Made by a program: the position numbers and the translations under genes. Below are positions 20,990 to 32,010 of a stretch of 64,000 bases of DNA, one piece after another. The notes beneath the pieces are model-generated. The model saw only the letters and a list, made by a program, of their open reading frames with translations. It ran no database searches and was not told the DNA's origin. Origin of the DNA: Cordylochernes scorpioides (lineage: Eukaryota; Arthropoda; Arachnida; Pseudoscorpiones; Chernetidae); contig CP092868.1 of assembly GCA_030710605.1 (NCBI GenBank), positions 33,680,685 to 33,744,684 of the forward strand. The letters run 5' to 3'. Position 1 is the stretch's first letter; each line of letters starts with the position of its first letter.

Positions 20990-21165
20990 TACAGCCCGAA
21001 ACGCGTTCGTAGTTGACTTTTCTTAATTTATCAAGAAATTGGGTTGGCCAAATATCACGGAACAAGTTAAATAAACGTTTAGTTTATTTTTGTTCCACTA
21101 GATGGCGCTCTGCCATCCAGAAATGCTCACGTGAGCCTGGTCAGGGTATGCTTCATTTGTTTTTG
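20990..21165 (+). repeat. Interspersed repeat family R4
   Basis: Contains CGAAACGCGTTCGTAGTTGA and CACTAGATGGCGCTCTGCCA. Same family as 14158-14375, without its first 30 bp. Confidence 0.72.
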
Positions 21166-21216
21166 ATATATATATTTATATACTATATAAAATAAAAAGG
21201 CATTTATAAAAAAAGA

Positions 21217-21286
21217 GTCGGTGGACGAGTGGGTAACACCCTCGATTCCCGACAGTCATGAACCGGGATTGAATCCCGCGTTAACC
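21217..21286 (+). ncRNA. tRNA-like SINE head
   Basis: GTCGGTGGACGAGTGGGTAA holds a box A-like TGGACGAGTGG (10 of 11 consensus positions). GATTGAATC is a near-perfect box B inside a CGGGATTGAATCCCG hairpin that forms a good T arm. The variable region is long, as in Leu or Ser tRNAs. No valid anticodon arm. A TTTTG follows rather than a clean terminator. Confidence 0.6.
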
Positions 21287-21299
21287 TTTTGTTTAATAT

Positions 21300-21931
21300 A
21301 TGAATAACCTTCATATATTATTCATTGTTTCAAATATCATAAACTAGGTTGCTCTTGTTGAGCGGTACCTAATAAAGTGATTTTGGAACCGAAGGCATAT
21401 ATTGGATTGAATAAGATTTATTTACCTATCAATATATCAATTGAATATATACCTTTTATTATTTAAAGATTTAAATATGGATTGCTATATATTCAGAACA
21501 ATATATACATACAGAGATTCATTTTTGAACAAGCGCATGACGTGTCAAAGCCGATTTATAAGTTCCGTTGTTAAATCTTGCCGCTAAACATTTTATTCAC
21601 CTCAAAAATAATAATATAAAATAATATTCTCTTTATTAAGGGTTTTCTTTGATTTAAATTAAATCTCATGGGTAAAAAGCCTTGATAAAGAGAGGCGTTT
21701 TGCCCCTATAAATATTGGTTAATTAATAAATTTATATCCAATATATGCCTTTTATTTATTTATATATATTATTATGGATTGCTCAATCTTTAAAATATAT
21801 ATATGTCGTATAATATTTAGTAATATTCAAATATAGATGACCTGTATGGAAATATGAGGAAAAGGAAGAGAAAATTCTCTGTTCAGAACAACCAACCCCC
21901 TAGGTGACCATATATCCAGCCTTCTCAAGAC
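21300..21931. other. No gene recognised; fragments of the GGCATATATTGGAT family
   Basis: Short pieces resemble the ends of the foldback at 29375 (GGCATATATTGGATTGAATA at 21387; ATAAAGAGAGGCGTTTTGCC at about 21690, also at 33820). No open frame of interest. Confidence 0.45.
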
Positions 21932-22237
21932 ATTTCCGTGAGATCCCTGTCTCACCCCCCTGGGGATTAATTTATCTCCTACTCAAAGCAGTTTTAAAGC
22001 ACCAGGATTTGATGATTAGGGAACAGCTTTCATGTAGGTCGACTCCACGTTGGTTGTACCCAGGGTAGTCCTCAGATCTTCTCTTTCCTCTTCGATCTAC
22101 TCCTTACGGATATATGTTTCTGGATCCTGTTTCTTGTGTGTGTTCTTACAATTTGTCAAACAACTACCATGACTGCTTAACAAATCACCAGAAATATTGT
22201 ACTAGATATCGTATTTCCGTTGTTGGTTGGATGTTCA

Positions 22238-23022
22238 TTCAGAACAAATATATAGTTACGTGGAAAATTAGGGAAGACCAACTTCGAGATGAGACAACAA
22301 TTTATTTAAGGCAAGAACAAACTATGAGTGATAAATAAAAGATAAACAAAAGAGGGAAGTGTACAGAGTATAGCAAAATATAAACATAAAAAATAATACT
22401 CTGCTAAAATAATAAATAATTTGTTACATATCAACCAATGATTTATTTAACAACAGACGTTTCAGTGATTAGCTTTCACTTTCCTCAGTGGATTGTCAGT
22501 AAGTCATTGAAACGTCAGGCATTAAATAAATCTATAAAATGAAAGGATTTAAAAGCACGAATGTTTCTTTTATATATAGTACAAACTTCTACTGTCCTTA
22601 CTGCGATGAAAAAAATATATTGGGGGGGCTCTTGGCTCATCAGTGGTGAACCCTCCCAGCGGTTTCGCCAATTTAATCCACCAGACCGCTTCTCAGAGCT
22701 CTAATACTGTATTGGACGATTCTGCTTATATACGCAGCACTGAAGGATGGAATCTCAGAAATGGTTTTCAAGAAAACTATGGACATAAGCTTATAGGACA
22801 GTAGAATTATATTCAAATATCATTGATTGATGTAACAAAGTATTTATTAGTTTATTAACAGAGTATTATTTTTTATGTTTATATTTTGCTACTCTGTAAA
22901 CTTCCCTCTTTTTGCTTATCTTTTGTTTATCATTCATAGTTTTGTTCTTGCCTTGAATAAATTGCTGTGTCATCCTGAAGTTTGTTTTCCCTAATTTTCC
23001 ACGTGGCAATATAATTGTTCTG
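22238..23022. mobile_element. Foldback element FB-1, arms about 200 bp
   Basis: The left arm (CAGAACAAATATATAGTTAC onward, to about 22445) is the inverted complement of the right arm (about 22815-23022, ending GGCAATATAATTGTTCTG). A second inverted pair inside (GATTTATTTAACAACAGACG against TCATTGAAACGTCAG) frames the loop, which contains an R2 copy. No coding region. Copy in B at 38608-39412. Confidence 0.8.
22555..22805 (-). repeat. Interspersed repeat family R2, nested in FB-1
   Basis: A complete-looking copy: TACTGTCCTTACTGCGATGA, CCTCCCAGCGGTTTCGCC, AGAGCTCTAATACTGTATTG and GGAATCTCAGAAATGGTTTT. Its position in the loop of a foldback element suggests later insertion or capture. Confidence 0.75.
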
Positions 23023-23499
23023 ATATATCGTATTGGTATTGTAGTAATAACTGCCGTACAAGTTAGTATTGTACTTTTTCATATTTCTAGTGCTGTTTTA
23101 GTGAATTCATACTATATTCTCACTTTGTAGTAACACATACATATGTTGTATTCTTGCCTGAAAATCGGTCCTTGCCATTTCACCAGATTAAACATCTATT
23201 TGGTAAATCCGACCGATTTCATAACCTTTCTCGTAGAATGTTATGAAATCGAAGCCGCCCCTGTACTGATGAGGGCCATAGCCTGAAACCCCATGGTATA
23301 CAGGTTGTTGGCTTTTAGTTTAAATTTACCTAAACTGGTATTATGGGTCATTCTTTAGCATCACCAATAAATTTGTTTACTTGGGTGATGCACTGTGCCA
23401 TTGTACATATGCATAAATAAAGGGAGACGTGTCTCTTTTGGTATATAATATAATATTTTTTATCCATAATAATAAATATAAAATTTGCCGGGAGGAAAT

Positions 23500-23690
23500 T
23501 GATCCATAAAAGCACGAAAATAAAAAAGCTCGAAAACATGGTCTCTAGGTGGACGCTTCTCAGTTTGCCAAAGCTGGTGTTGTGACTTTGTCACCGACCC
23601 GAGGTCGCTAGTTGCGGCGACGGTCAATAGATGGCGTCAGTTTTTTGACGTTTATTTTGACGGGAGAAAAGCGCCCTGTGCTTCTATAAT
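23500..23690 (+). repeat. Element end related to foldback FB-4
   Basis: TCTAGGTGGACGCTTCTCAG, TTGCCAAAGCTGGTGTTGTG, CACCGACCCGAGG and ATTTTGACGGGAG match the interior and right arm of the element at 32921-33170. B (39890-40080) also keeps CTCCCGTCAAAATAAACGTC on the left, so copy 1 has lost its left arm. Confidence 0.65.
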
Positions 23691-23744
23691 AATAAATATA
23701 TTCAGAAAAAAATCATATATATGTTATATAAAAATAAAGATGAT

Positions 23745-24105
23745 TTGATTTTCTGCTTGATATTTGATCAGATATTTAGAATTATGCTATGGTAATTGCA
23801 GTCGTGGTTAAAATCTTGAAATTATGATAATAAAAATAGTAAATATTAGAAATAGCTTTAATTGAGCTTATAGAATATATAAGAAAACATAATTTGATAA
23901 AAGTAATGCCTGGCTTAAGGAGAGAAGAATAAGGAAAACAAAAGATAATTTACATAAAGTACAAAGATTTGAGCCGGCCATTGGGATAAAACGACAACGA
24001 GTTTTTATAGGGGAAGAGTGACCTCTGGCGGTCGATTTATCAGAATATTTGAATCTATGAAATTATAATTTAAAATAAAATAATATTTTAATACAACATA
24101 TATAC
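23745..24105 (+). repeat. Interspersed repeat family R1, copy 1 only
   Basis: TTATGCTATGGTAATTGCAG to CTCTGGCGGTCGATTTATC. Contig B joins directly across this segment (40085-40120), so it is an indel between the two copies. Confidence 0.72.
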
Positions 24106-24106
24106 A

Positions 24107-24502
24107 ATAGAACCTCTCTATAAAGGACACCTAAAAACTTAAAAAATAATTAAAAATAAGAATAACTGTTGTTGATAATGTGAATATCAATATTCCAAAG
24201 GAATTACAGTTTTAACGAACCTTTGCTTCACAAAATTTCAAGTACACCTATCCCCCGATTTACACGGTACTTGTTTTACACGTTTTCGCTTTTACACGGT
24301 TATCCAAATAAGTTTTTTTTATCGCACTATACTAAAATGCGATATTCTACTCTATACTACCTATGTTGAAAAGAATATTGGGAGGCTCTGATTCATGAGG
24401 GGGCGAACAACTATTCAGATTTGACAGTTTAATATACACCTATCCCCCGATTTACACGTTTTTCTCAGGAACGTATCTACCGTGTAAATCGGGGGATAGG
24501 TG
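24107..24502. mobile_element. Truncated MITE-B end fused to MITE-C
   Basis: A MITE-B left end (CAATAGAACCTCTCTATAAA) is present without its right end. MITE-C follows, with termini CACCTATCCCCCGATTTACA (24245) and GTAAATCGGGGGATAGGTG (ending 24502), both TA-flanked. A further copy of the MITE-C terminus lies inside (about 24435), so the right 70 bp can fold as a small complete element. Copy in B at 40120-40532. Confidence 0.75.
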
Positions 24503-24835
24503 TACTAATATTGAAGAAATAGTTTCTATGCGAAAAGAGTTTTGTTTCTTTAAAAACAGGTTGTGATGAAACGTTAGTTAGTGAAACTGTATCTGGTTCC
24601 ATTATGGAAGACGGATGAGGTAGTTAACCTACACAATAACAGGTACTGGTTGTGACATTACTGCAAGAACAAGATATTGCAGGACCGAATACTGCATCAA
24701 CTCACTACTGTAATGAAGAATATTGGAGGAATTTAAAATTATAAAGGCAGAACATTACAGGAATTCACTATATTGCAAAACCGAAAACGTTGGCGTTGAA
24801 GTTAACGCTAACTAATCAATATAAGATTGATTTTA

Positions 24836-24853
24836 CACACACACACACACACA
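24836..24853 (+). repeat. CA microsatellite
   Basis: (CA)9 in copy 1. B has no CA tract at the same place (40867). Confidence 0.9.
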
Positions 24854-24931
24854 AATTCTATATTAAATTTAATGTATCATTATATATTTGAGTCAAGATA
24901 GTTTTAATATAGCTCTACTTTATCTAAAATA

Positions 24932-25304
24932 CACTCATGGACAAAACTAAATAAGATACGAGGTCTTTAATACACCCACCAATCGTCCTTTTTTGTTGTT
25001 GTTGCTTTTAAGGAGACAGAAGCAATTTTGTTCGTACTTGGTTATCTCGTGGGTCTTCAATAAAGGTCATTGTAATATCTTTAAGAGTTATTGTCTGAAT
25101 CCCGATATACGTGCTAAAAGCTACAACTTCCTTAAGTTTTGTCTATGAGTGTATCTTTCAGAGTTATTGTATGAATCCCGGTATACATGCTAAAAGCTAC
25201 AACTTCCTTAAGCTTTGTCCATGAATGTATCTTTCAGAGTTATTGTCTGAATTCCGATATACATGCTAAAAGGTACAACTTCCTCAAGTTTTGTCCATGA
25301 GTTT
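24932..25304 (+). mobile_element. MITE-E with three 76-bp terminal modules
   Basis: Left end CACTCATGGACAAAACTAAA preceded by TA. Centre TGGTTATCTCGTGGGTCTTC. Right end built of three modules, each ending in CTTAAGTTTTGTCCATGAGT-like text. Copy in B (40944-41393) has four modules. This is the intact layout from which the 19-unit array at 12707 can be derived. Confidence 0.8.
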
Positions 25305-25549
25305 ATTTCACCATAATTTAACACATGGAACCTTGGCTTGCGACCAAAACAGAACAGTTGGCAAATCCCGGATGTCTTTTTCCGAGTATACCTGAATCAT
25401 CATCTAATATCATATTCATACTCTGTGGATAAGCACATACACACAAGCCTATACTACGACATAATATTATTTTTATTTCCACACACAAACGCGATATCAC
25501 CGGCTAGAAATAATTGCGTCGCGATTTACATTTTTAAACAGAAACAGTT

Positions 25550-25925
25550 ATAAAATTTTATAATATAATATAATGCTGCCCGTGAATGTAAAACGACATT
25601 TAAAGATTATCCAGCATGAGTTTCTTTTCAAAGAAAAATCAAAATTCATTTCAAAGAGAAACAACGACTATTTCCAACCTTAGAGATGAGGTATAAAAGG
25701 ATGAATTGTGAAGAGTAATGATAAACGGTAAAATAAAAGTGTCCAGGGATGGGGAAAAATTATAATACAATATAATGCGGCTTATGATTGTAGAACGGCA
25801 TTTGAAAATTATCCCTAAGGTTAAAAATAATCGTTATTTATCCTTAAAACGAAATTCGATTTTTCGTTCAAAAGAAACACATGCGGGATAAATGTCGTTC
25901 TACCGTTATAAACATATGTAACAAT
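25550..25925. mobile_element. Foldback/MITE-G
   Basis: TATAATATAATGCTGCCCGT and AACGACATTT at the left are mirrored by AAATGTCGTTCTACCGTTAT at the right. AAACAACGACTATTTCCAAC is mirrored by AATAATCGTTATTTATCCTT. A second copy of the left terminus (TACAATATAATGCGGCTTAT) lies inside. Related to 33432-33716 and to 41640-42008 in B. Confidence 0.6.
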
Positions 25926-26559
25926 AAAAACTAATAATAAAAGAGAAACAATAAGATATATTAGGAACCTGGTCCTTTCAGGTTAGAAAGATATTCATAA
26001 ATATATTTACAAAAATGGTTAAATCTGTGATAATTATCTCTGCTATTAACAAATTGATATAGATCTACAACATTGTTTACTGTCTGTTGTTCAGCGATAA
26101 AGAAGAGTGGGTATTCCAGCAGTAGGTGTCATGAGTCCTGGATGGAAGCGCGTTATAGAACAAATCAAAGAGACATAGAATATTGAGGAAAGACACCCTG
26201 GAACATAGGTAGAAGTGACTTGACGTAAGGGTAAACCACGATGTAAAGAGATGGTATGAAATAGATGTTAGTGTGGACAGAGAGGTCTACATGTGTTGAT
26301 GGAGGATACCTCCCTGAGCAGTCAACATATCTTGACGTAAGAGAACGGGGCAGATGTTATGACGGCCAGATGGAACACGGGGGTCACTTGGCAGCTGGGG
26401 AGGGCTCCCCGGAACACAGGCGGGCGACGGGCAGGCGCCAGCTGACCTACTTACTCGTCGCCGGGCCGAGCGTTCACCCCCACCCCGTCATATTGATCCG
26501 CCCCGTTTCCTTTAATCCTTCCCCGAGTTTCGTCCCTCTTTTTAGGGGGAATCTTTTTT

Positions 26560-27690
26560 GGTTTCTTCCCCCTGGACTGTTCCGTCAACTTCTCCCGGTG
26601 TTGTTCCGTTCTCTTCCTCCCAGACTGTCTGTCAACTTCTCCCGGTGTTGTTCCGTTCTCTTCCCCCCCCAGACTGTCCCGTCAACTTCTCCCGGTGTTG
26701 TCCCGTTTTCTTCCCCCGGACTGTTTCGTCAACTTATCCCGGTGTTGTTCCGTTCTCTTCCCCCGGACTGTCCCGTCAACTTCTCCCTGTGTTGTCCCGT
26801 TCTCTTCCCCCGACTGTTCCGTCAATTTCTCTCGGTGTTGTCCCGTTCTCTTCCCCCGACTGTCCCGTCAACTTCTCTCGGTGTTGTTCCGTTCTCTTCC
26901 CCCGACTGTCCCGTCAACTTCTCCCGGTGTTGTTCCGTTCTCTTGCCCCGACTGTTCCGTCAATTTCTCTCGGTGTTGTCCCGTTCTCTTCCCCCGACTG
27001 TCCCGTCAACTTCTCTCGGTGTTGTTCCGTTCTCTTCCCCCGACTGTCCCGTCAACTTCTCCCGGTGTTGTTTCGTTCTCTTCCCCCGGACTGTTCCGTC
27101 AACTTCTCCCGGTGTTGTCCCGTTCTATTCACCTCGGACTGTTCCGTCAACTTTTCCCGGTGTTGTTCCGTTCTCTTCCCCCGACTGTTCCGTCAACTTC
27201 TCTCGGTGTTGTTCCGTTCTCTTCCCCCGGACTGTCCCGTCAAATTCTCCCAGTGTTGTCCCGTTCTCTTCTCCCCCGGACTGTCCCATCAACTTCTCTC
27301 GGTGTTGTTCCGTTCTCTTCCCCCGACTGTCCCGTCAACTATTTCCGGTGTTGTTCCGTTCTCTTCCCGCGACTGTCGCGTCAACTTCTCCCGGTTTTGT
27401 TCCGTTCTCTTCCTCCCGGACTGTCCCGTCAACTTCTCCCGGTGTTGTCCCGTTCTCTTCCCCCGACTGTCCCGTCAACTTCTCCCGGTTTTGTCCCGTT
27501 GTCTTCCCCCCGGACTGTTCCTTCAACTTCTCCCGGTTTTGTTCTGTTCTCTTCCCCCCAGACTGTTCCTTCAACTTCTCCTGATGTTGTTCCGTTCTCT
27601 TGTCCCAACTGTCTCGTCAACTTCTCCCGGTGTTGTTCCGTTCTCTTCCCCCCGGACTGTTCCTTCAACTTCTCCCGATATTGTCCCATT
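26560..27690 (+). repeat. GC-rich 46-48-bp array, left arm of foldback FB-2
   Basis: About 24 units, pyrimidine-rich on the plus strand: CTTCTCCCGGTGTTGTCCCG, TTCTCTTCCCCCGACTGT, then CCCGTCAA. Unit length varies from 46 to 48 with the number of Cs before GGACTGT. The consensus has no stop in several frames, so open frames of 300-440 codons run in all three plus frames (VPFSSPDCPVNFSRCC-like). Frames alternate as units change length. This argues against a protein. Confidence 0.92.
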
Positions 27691-27949
27691 TAGCCATTGT
27701 GGGGACATCCGTGTCTTTTGGCTGTATTCCAGCGTTGATCTTCACATACCTCGAATCCCTCATCCCTAAAAATAATCTAGAAAATAGGCTTATTGGTGTT
27801 ATAAATATTTTTAGTTTAAAAAAACCTATCCTCTATATTTATTATTTTTTACGAGAAATGTCATGCTTGGATTTAATGTGTTAAATGACAGTTAAAAGAG
27901 AACTTTGAAAATTTGGTAGTTTTAGTGAAGATGAAGATATAGCCCGGTG
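27691..27949 (+). mobile_element. FB-2 spacer between inverted arrays
   Basis: About 260 bp of AT-rich unique sequence (AGCCATTGTGGGGACATCCG to GAAGATATAGCCCGG-like text), nearly identical in B at 43351-43612. No coding region. Its preservation as the centre of both copies supports treating the arrays and spacer as one element. Confidence 0.65.
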
Positions 27950-28795
27950 GTGGGAGAGAGAACGGAACAAAACCGGGAGAAGTTGACGGGACAGTCCGGG
28001 GGAAGAGAACGAAACAAAACCGGGAGAAGTTGACGGGACAGTCCGGGGGAAGAGAACGGGACAACACCGGGAGAAGTTGACGGGACAGTCCGGGGGAAGA
28101 GAACGGGACAACACCGGGAGAAGTTGACGGGACAGTCCGGGAGAAAAGAACGGAATAAAATCGGGAATAGTTGACGGGACAGTCGGGGGAAGAGAACGGA
28201 ACAACACCGGAAGAAGTTGACAGAACAGTCCGGGGGGAAGAGAAAGGAATAACACCGGGAGAAGTTGACGGGACATTCGGGGGGAAGAGAACGGGACAAC
28301 ACCAGGAGAAGTTGACGGGACAGTCCGGGGGAAAAGGATGGAACAACACCGGGAGAAGTTGACGGGACAGTCCGGGGGGAAAGAACGGTACAACATCGGG
28401 AGAAGTTGACGGAACAGTCGGGGGAAGAAAACGGAACAACACTGGGAGAAGTTGACGGGACATTCGGGGGGAAGAGAACGGGACAACACCAGGAGAAGTT
28501 GACGGGACAGTCCGGGGGAAAAGGATGGAACAACACCGGGAGAAGTTGACGGGACAGTCCGGGGGGAAAGAACGGTACAACATCGGGAGAAGTTGACGGA
28601 ACAGTCGGGGGAAGAAAACGGAACAACACATGGAATCGTTGACAAGACAGTCGGGGGAAAATTACTGAACAACACCAGGAGAGGTTGACGGGACTATCCG
28701 GGGGAAAAGAACGGTCAACACCGGGAGAATTTGACGCTACATTCGGAGGGGGAGAACGGGATAAAAACTGGGAATAGTTGACGGGACAGTCGGGG
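27950..28795 (-). repeat. GC-rich 46-48-bp array, right arm of FB-2
   Basis: About 18 units of the same repeat in inverse orientation (plus strand GAGAAGTTGACGGGACAGTC, CGGGGGAAGAGAACGGGACA). Units nearest the outer end are more diverged (28620-28760). The minus-strand open frames of 235-264 codons have the same repeat-driven origin as those in the left arm. Confidence 0.92.
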
Positions 28796-29270
28796 GGAAG
28801 AAAATGGGATATCCTAGAAGCAGATGGCCTCCCAGACCTTTCGGTCCATAAGCCGGCAATAGAATGGGACAGCCCGGAGTGGGGGGGAGTCAGGAGGTTT
28901 AGCTCCCCTAAGAACGCTATCTTAAGAGCAACTGTGCGATGCCGCCGCCATATCGTGGAGGTTTTTTTATTTGTTTATTAGGAGTTTCTCCAGTTAGATA
29001 GCCTCACTCAAGTCGCCAGGAAGTTTTGTTTACGTCTACTCGCGATTTTTTCCCTTTTGTAGGTTTCAACACACTTGTTCCGCCGTGTCATTCGCTACCT
29101 CACCGCATAATCGCGCCCAGGAAATCTTGTTTACGTCTACACCTGGTTTTCTTTAAAGTTGACATATTTCCATTGTACAAACGTCTTTTCTCTCAAAACC
29201 TTCTTCGAGACGCTTTACTCTACAAAACGATATATATAATGATTTCAAAACCAAAACGCTTTAAAACATG
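28796..29270. other. Right flank of FB-2, no gene recognised
   Basis: GC-richer than average: GATATCCTAGAAGCAGATGG, CGGCAATAGAATGGGACAGC, then AGTCGCCAGGAAGTTTTGTT and AATCGCGCCCAGGAAATCTT, where GTTTACGTCTAC occurs twice about 110 bp apart. An 81-codon frame at 29026-29271 is kept only in part in B (70 codons) and has no recognisable domain. Confidence 0.5.
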
Positions 29271-29374
29271 AAAATATGCATATACAGAGACTGTTCCATT
29301 TTTAAAATCACGATTTTAGTATTTTATTAAAAATAATTTATTAATGTTTTCACAACTTATACATTAATAAATCT

Positions 29375-29577
29375 TTAATTAAAAAGGCATATATTGGATC
29401 AAAATATCATTTATTTTACCAATATTTCAGTTGGCTGAACGCCAACCTTTATCAAGGTGTTATAACATTTTAAAGTGTTATTTTAATGTTATAACAACTT
29501 GATAAAGGTTGGCGTTCAGCCAACTGAAATATTGGTAAAATAAATGATATTTTGATCCTATATATGCCTTTTTAATT
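29375..29577. mobile_element. Foldback element FB-3, near-perfect hairpin
   Basis: Arms of about 90 bp: AAAAAGGCATATATTGGATC, ATTTCAGTTGGCTGAACGCC and AACCTTTATCAAGGTGTTAT, mirrored after a short centre near GTGTTATTTTAATG. Flanks are TTAATT-like on both sides. Copy in B at 45413-45617. Confidence 0.88.
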
Positions 29578-29849
29578 AGTTTTCTATGTGTTAGTCTTGA
29601 CATTTAGCAACAGCTCTGCATCGTTGTTTCCAGGAAATAGGTCTTCGTCTTAGAATATTTTGATCAAGACCATCCCAACAGTCCTTAACAACTTTCCAGA
29701 GACCCTCAGACATCTTCGGTTTTCTAGATCTGAGAGCAGTTTCCAGTAAGCCAAAAGCAAAAATAATCTGTAACTGGACTAACAATATAAGGACAGGATG
29801 TGTATAAATGATAATAAAGACCATTTACATCATATTCTATTGAACTATA

Positions 29850-30068
29850 CAGTAAACTCTCCTATAACGCGTTTAATGTGTTCCGTGTTGTATGAAATCG
29901 CGTTATAGGAATTCCCGTTGTACGAAATAAAACTTGTATAACGAGAATGTTGTTAGGGTAAATTGTTTTATTTTATAACGCGTTATACGAAAATTCGCGT
30001 TGTATAAATAAATTTGTCGCAATTTTTTTATCGCGTTGTAAAAACTCGCGTTATTGGAGAGTCTACTG
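29850..30068 (+). mobile_element. MITE-D, pogo-like termini
   Basis: Starts CAGTAAACTCTCCTATAACG, ends CGTTATTGGAGAGTCTACTG, TA on both sides. The interior holds repeated CGCGTTRTA blocks in both orientations. Copy in B at 45892-46111. Confidence 0.82.
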
Positions 30069-30149
30069 TAATGTTATATTTAGCCTTTTTATATATTGGC
30101 AATAGTGATATTGACAAAAGTTACTATTTACGGGTTAACACACAAATAC

Positions 30150-30420
30150 AATATACTAGGGCCTACGGTAAGAGTAACTTAAACACAGAAAAAACATGGA
30201 CTCAAAAGTACAACACAAAAAAAAAAGTAAATAATAAATCACAATTTGTTAAATAAAATAAAAAACAGTACTTAGCTTTATTGCTGCTTAGGTAGGGATC
30301 GGACCAGGGTTACACAGGTATGCGTGGAGATAGCCAGACACGGATAAATCACGCAGAGAACACTTTAAGCTTCTCCACACAATAATCCACCACACTGGCC
30401 TCGACTCATACCATAGCCCC
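30150..30420 (-). mobile_element. Possible LTR or SINE with TATA box and polyA signal
   Basis: On the minus strand: TATATAAAGGGGGC (about 30432-30419), about 130 bp of transcribed-looking sequence including CGGTCCGATCCCTACC-like text, then AATAAAGCTAAGTACTG. A promoter, a short leader and a polyA signal are LTR-like, but no TG...CA ends or target duplication were found. A CCGATCC box B-like word makes a SINE possible. An inverted copy is at 35815-36060. B has it at 46160-46450, with the TATA region replaced. Confidence 0.4.
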
Positions 30421-30748
30421 CTTTATATACAAACATGGCCACATTCGTCCAATGAGAAGGCGGGAGAGATTTGTTCACAAACAAACGAAAACACAAATTC
30501 TTTCCACTAAAACCTGAGATAAGATATGATAAGATTGCAAATATTTGTCAATGTAATTTGACAATATTAGCTTCAAAATTAGAACTCTTTAGGATATCAT
30601 ACGAAGATGTATATAACTCTGCTAAAAAGAAACCAAGAGCAGTTTGCTGAAGTGATATTAAAATCTGTTCTCACATATAACTCAACACAACATACTCCAT
30701 ATATGATACAAGCACAACTGTCAAATACTTATACAACTATAATGTTAT

Positions 30749-31189
30749 AGTTCTTCAAATTAAAGACACTTCGGCCAGTAAATCTTTTTTATTGTCTCAA
30801 CGTTTCGACAAAAATATTTTGTCCTCGTCAGGAGCGAACAAAAATAATTTTTAACACTTTACCAAATTAAGAAAAAAGGCATCTCCTTATTGTGCAATTG
30901 AAAGTTGCTGATGGCTTGCGTCATCTGTAGGAATAAATATCAACTATTCTCGTTGATTTCTAATTATTCCAGAATTGGCCAAATACAACACAGCAACTTT
31001 CAGTTGCACGATAAGGAGATGCTTTTTTTCTTAATATATCCACCTTATAAGTTCAAATTTGTACTATTTTTCACTTTACCAAATGTTTTAATTTTTGTTT
31101 GCTCCTGACGAGAACAAAATATTTTTGTCGAAACGTCGAGATAATAAAAAAGATTTACTGGCTGAAATGTCTTTAATTTAAAGAACTAT
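30749..31189. mobile_element. Nested foldback element FB-5
   Basis: Outer arms: GGCCAGTAAATCTTTTTTAT, CAACGTTTCGACAAAAATAT and TCCTCGTCAGGAGCGAACAA, mirrored at 31095-31189. Inner arms: AAAGGCATCTCCTTATTGTG and GAAAGTTGCTGATGGCTTGC, mirrored at about 30985-31030. The inner pair also exists alone at 37447-37640, so FB-5 looks like one foldback inserted into another. Copy in B at 47107-47551. Confidence 0.8.
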
Positions 31190-31550
31190 GAATGCCGGCC
31201 AGACAGCCTCTATCTTTATGATATAAAATTATATTTATAACTACATTATACGCGATTATTTAAAGAATGTATATTACGTAGGGTCTATCTTACAAGTCTA
31301 TGTGTCAATCAACTCCACAATCCTTGAGAATGATCCTAACGAAGGGGCTTGCAATCACAAACAAGCCATAAAACTGTTTTATTGCACTCCAGGATTTCTC
31401 AACTCCATGTGGGGGTCATCAAATCTTTGCTACGACGCAACTCGAACAAATGAGGCAGTTTAAAGGCACAATAATCTCATGTACTAAAACAGAAGGTAAA
31501 CTGTTTATATGTTTAAAGAGAAAGAACATTCGGATTTTACCTTATTAATA

Positions 31551-31742
31551 CAAGGTTGTCCTAAAAGTTCGTAAACACTTGCAAAACAAATTGAAATACC
31601 AATATTATTCGCCGTTATGTACACTTGTATAATGTCTTTGTATTATATATAAAGTAATTGTATCATGTATTATTATATATATTCGCCGTATAATATTATT
31701 CGCCAAGTAAAAAGAAAAACACGAACATTTGGGACAACCTTA
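31551..31742 (+). mobile_element. MITE-F, mariner-like termini
   Basis: Starts CAAGGTTGTCCTAAAAGTTC, ends ACATTTGGGACAACCTT, beside TA. Internal ATTCGCCGT blocks occur in both orientations. The end type resembles mariner inverted repeats. No transposase. Confidence 0.75.
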
Positions 31743-31802
31743 TACAGAGAAGAAATTCTACTCTATTTTCTATAATGGTCAACACCTATTGAAGCTCTTT
31801 TT

Positions 31803-32010
31803 TTTATTATCCCTAGTACACGTGGTACAGGCCATGATAATCATGGTGGGTAGAAGAATACGACTGCTTTTACTGTAAGTACACTACATGTCTACACATG
31901 TGAAAAGCAGTTCGACCTTGCACTTATAAATGTGCCAGAGTCCCGTTTGTTTATTTGCACTCGCTGGTGGGGTTGGAATTTTGCAAGAATCGGGGGCCAT
32001 TGGAGCATTT
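31803..32010 (+). repeat. Interspersed repeat family R3
   Basis: A full copy from CCCTAGTACACGTGGTACAG through ATGATAATCATGGTGGGTAG to CAAGAATCGGGGGCCATTGG. Copy in B at 48262-48480. Confidence 0.75.

Noticed and set aside
26265..27769. Overlapping open frames of 439, 403 and 332 codons as repeat-protein genes
   Set aside because: They lie on the 46-48-bp array in three frames at once. The unit has no stops and the frame changes with unit length. No domain or conserved start.
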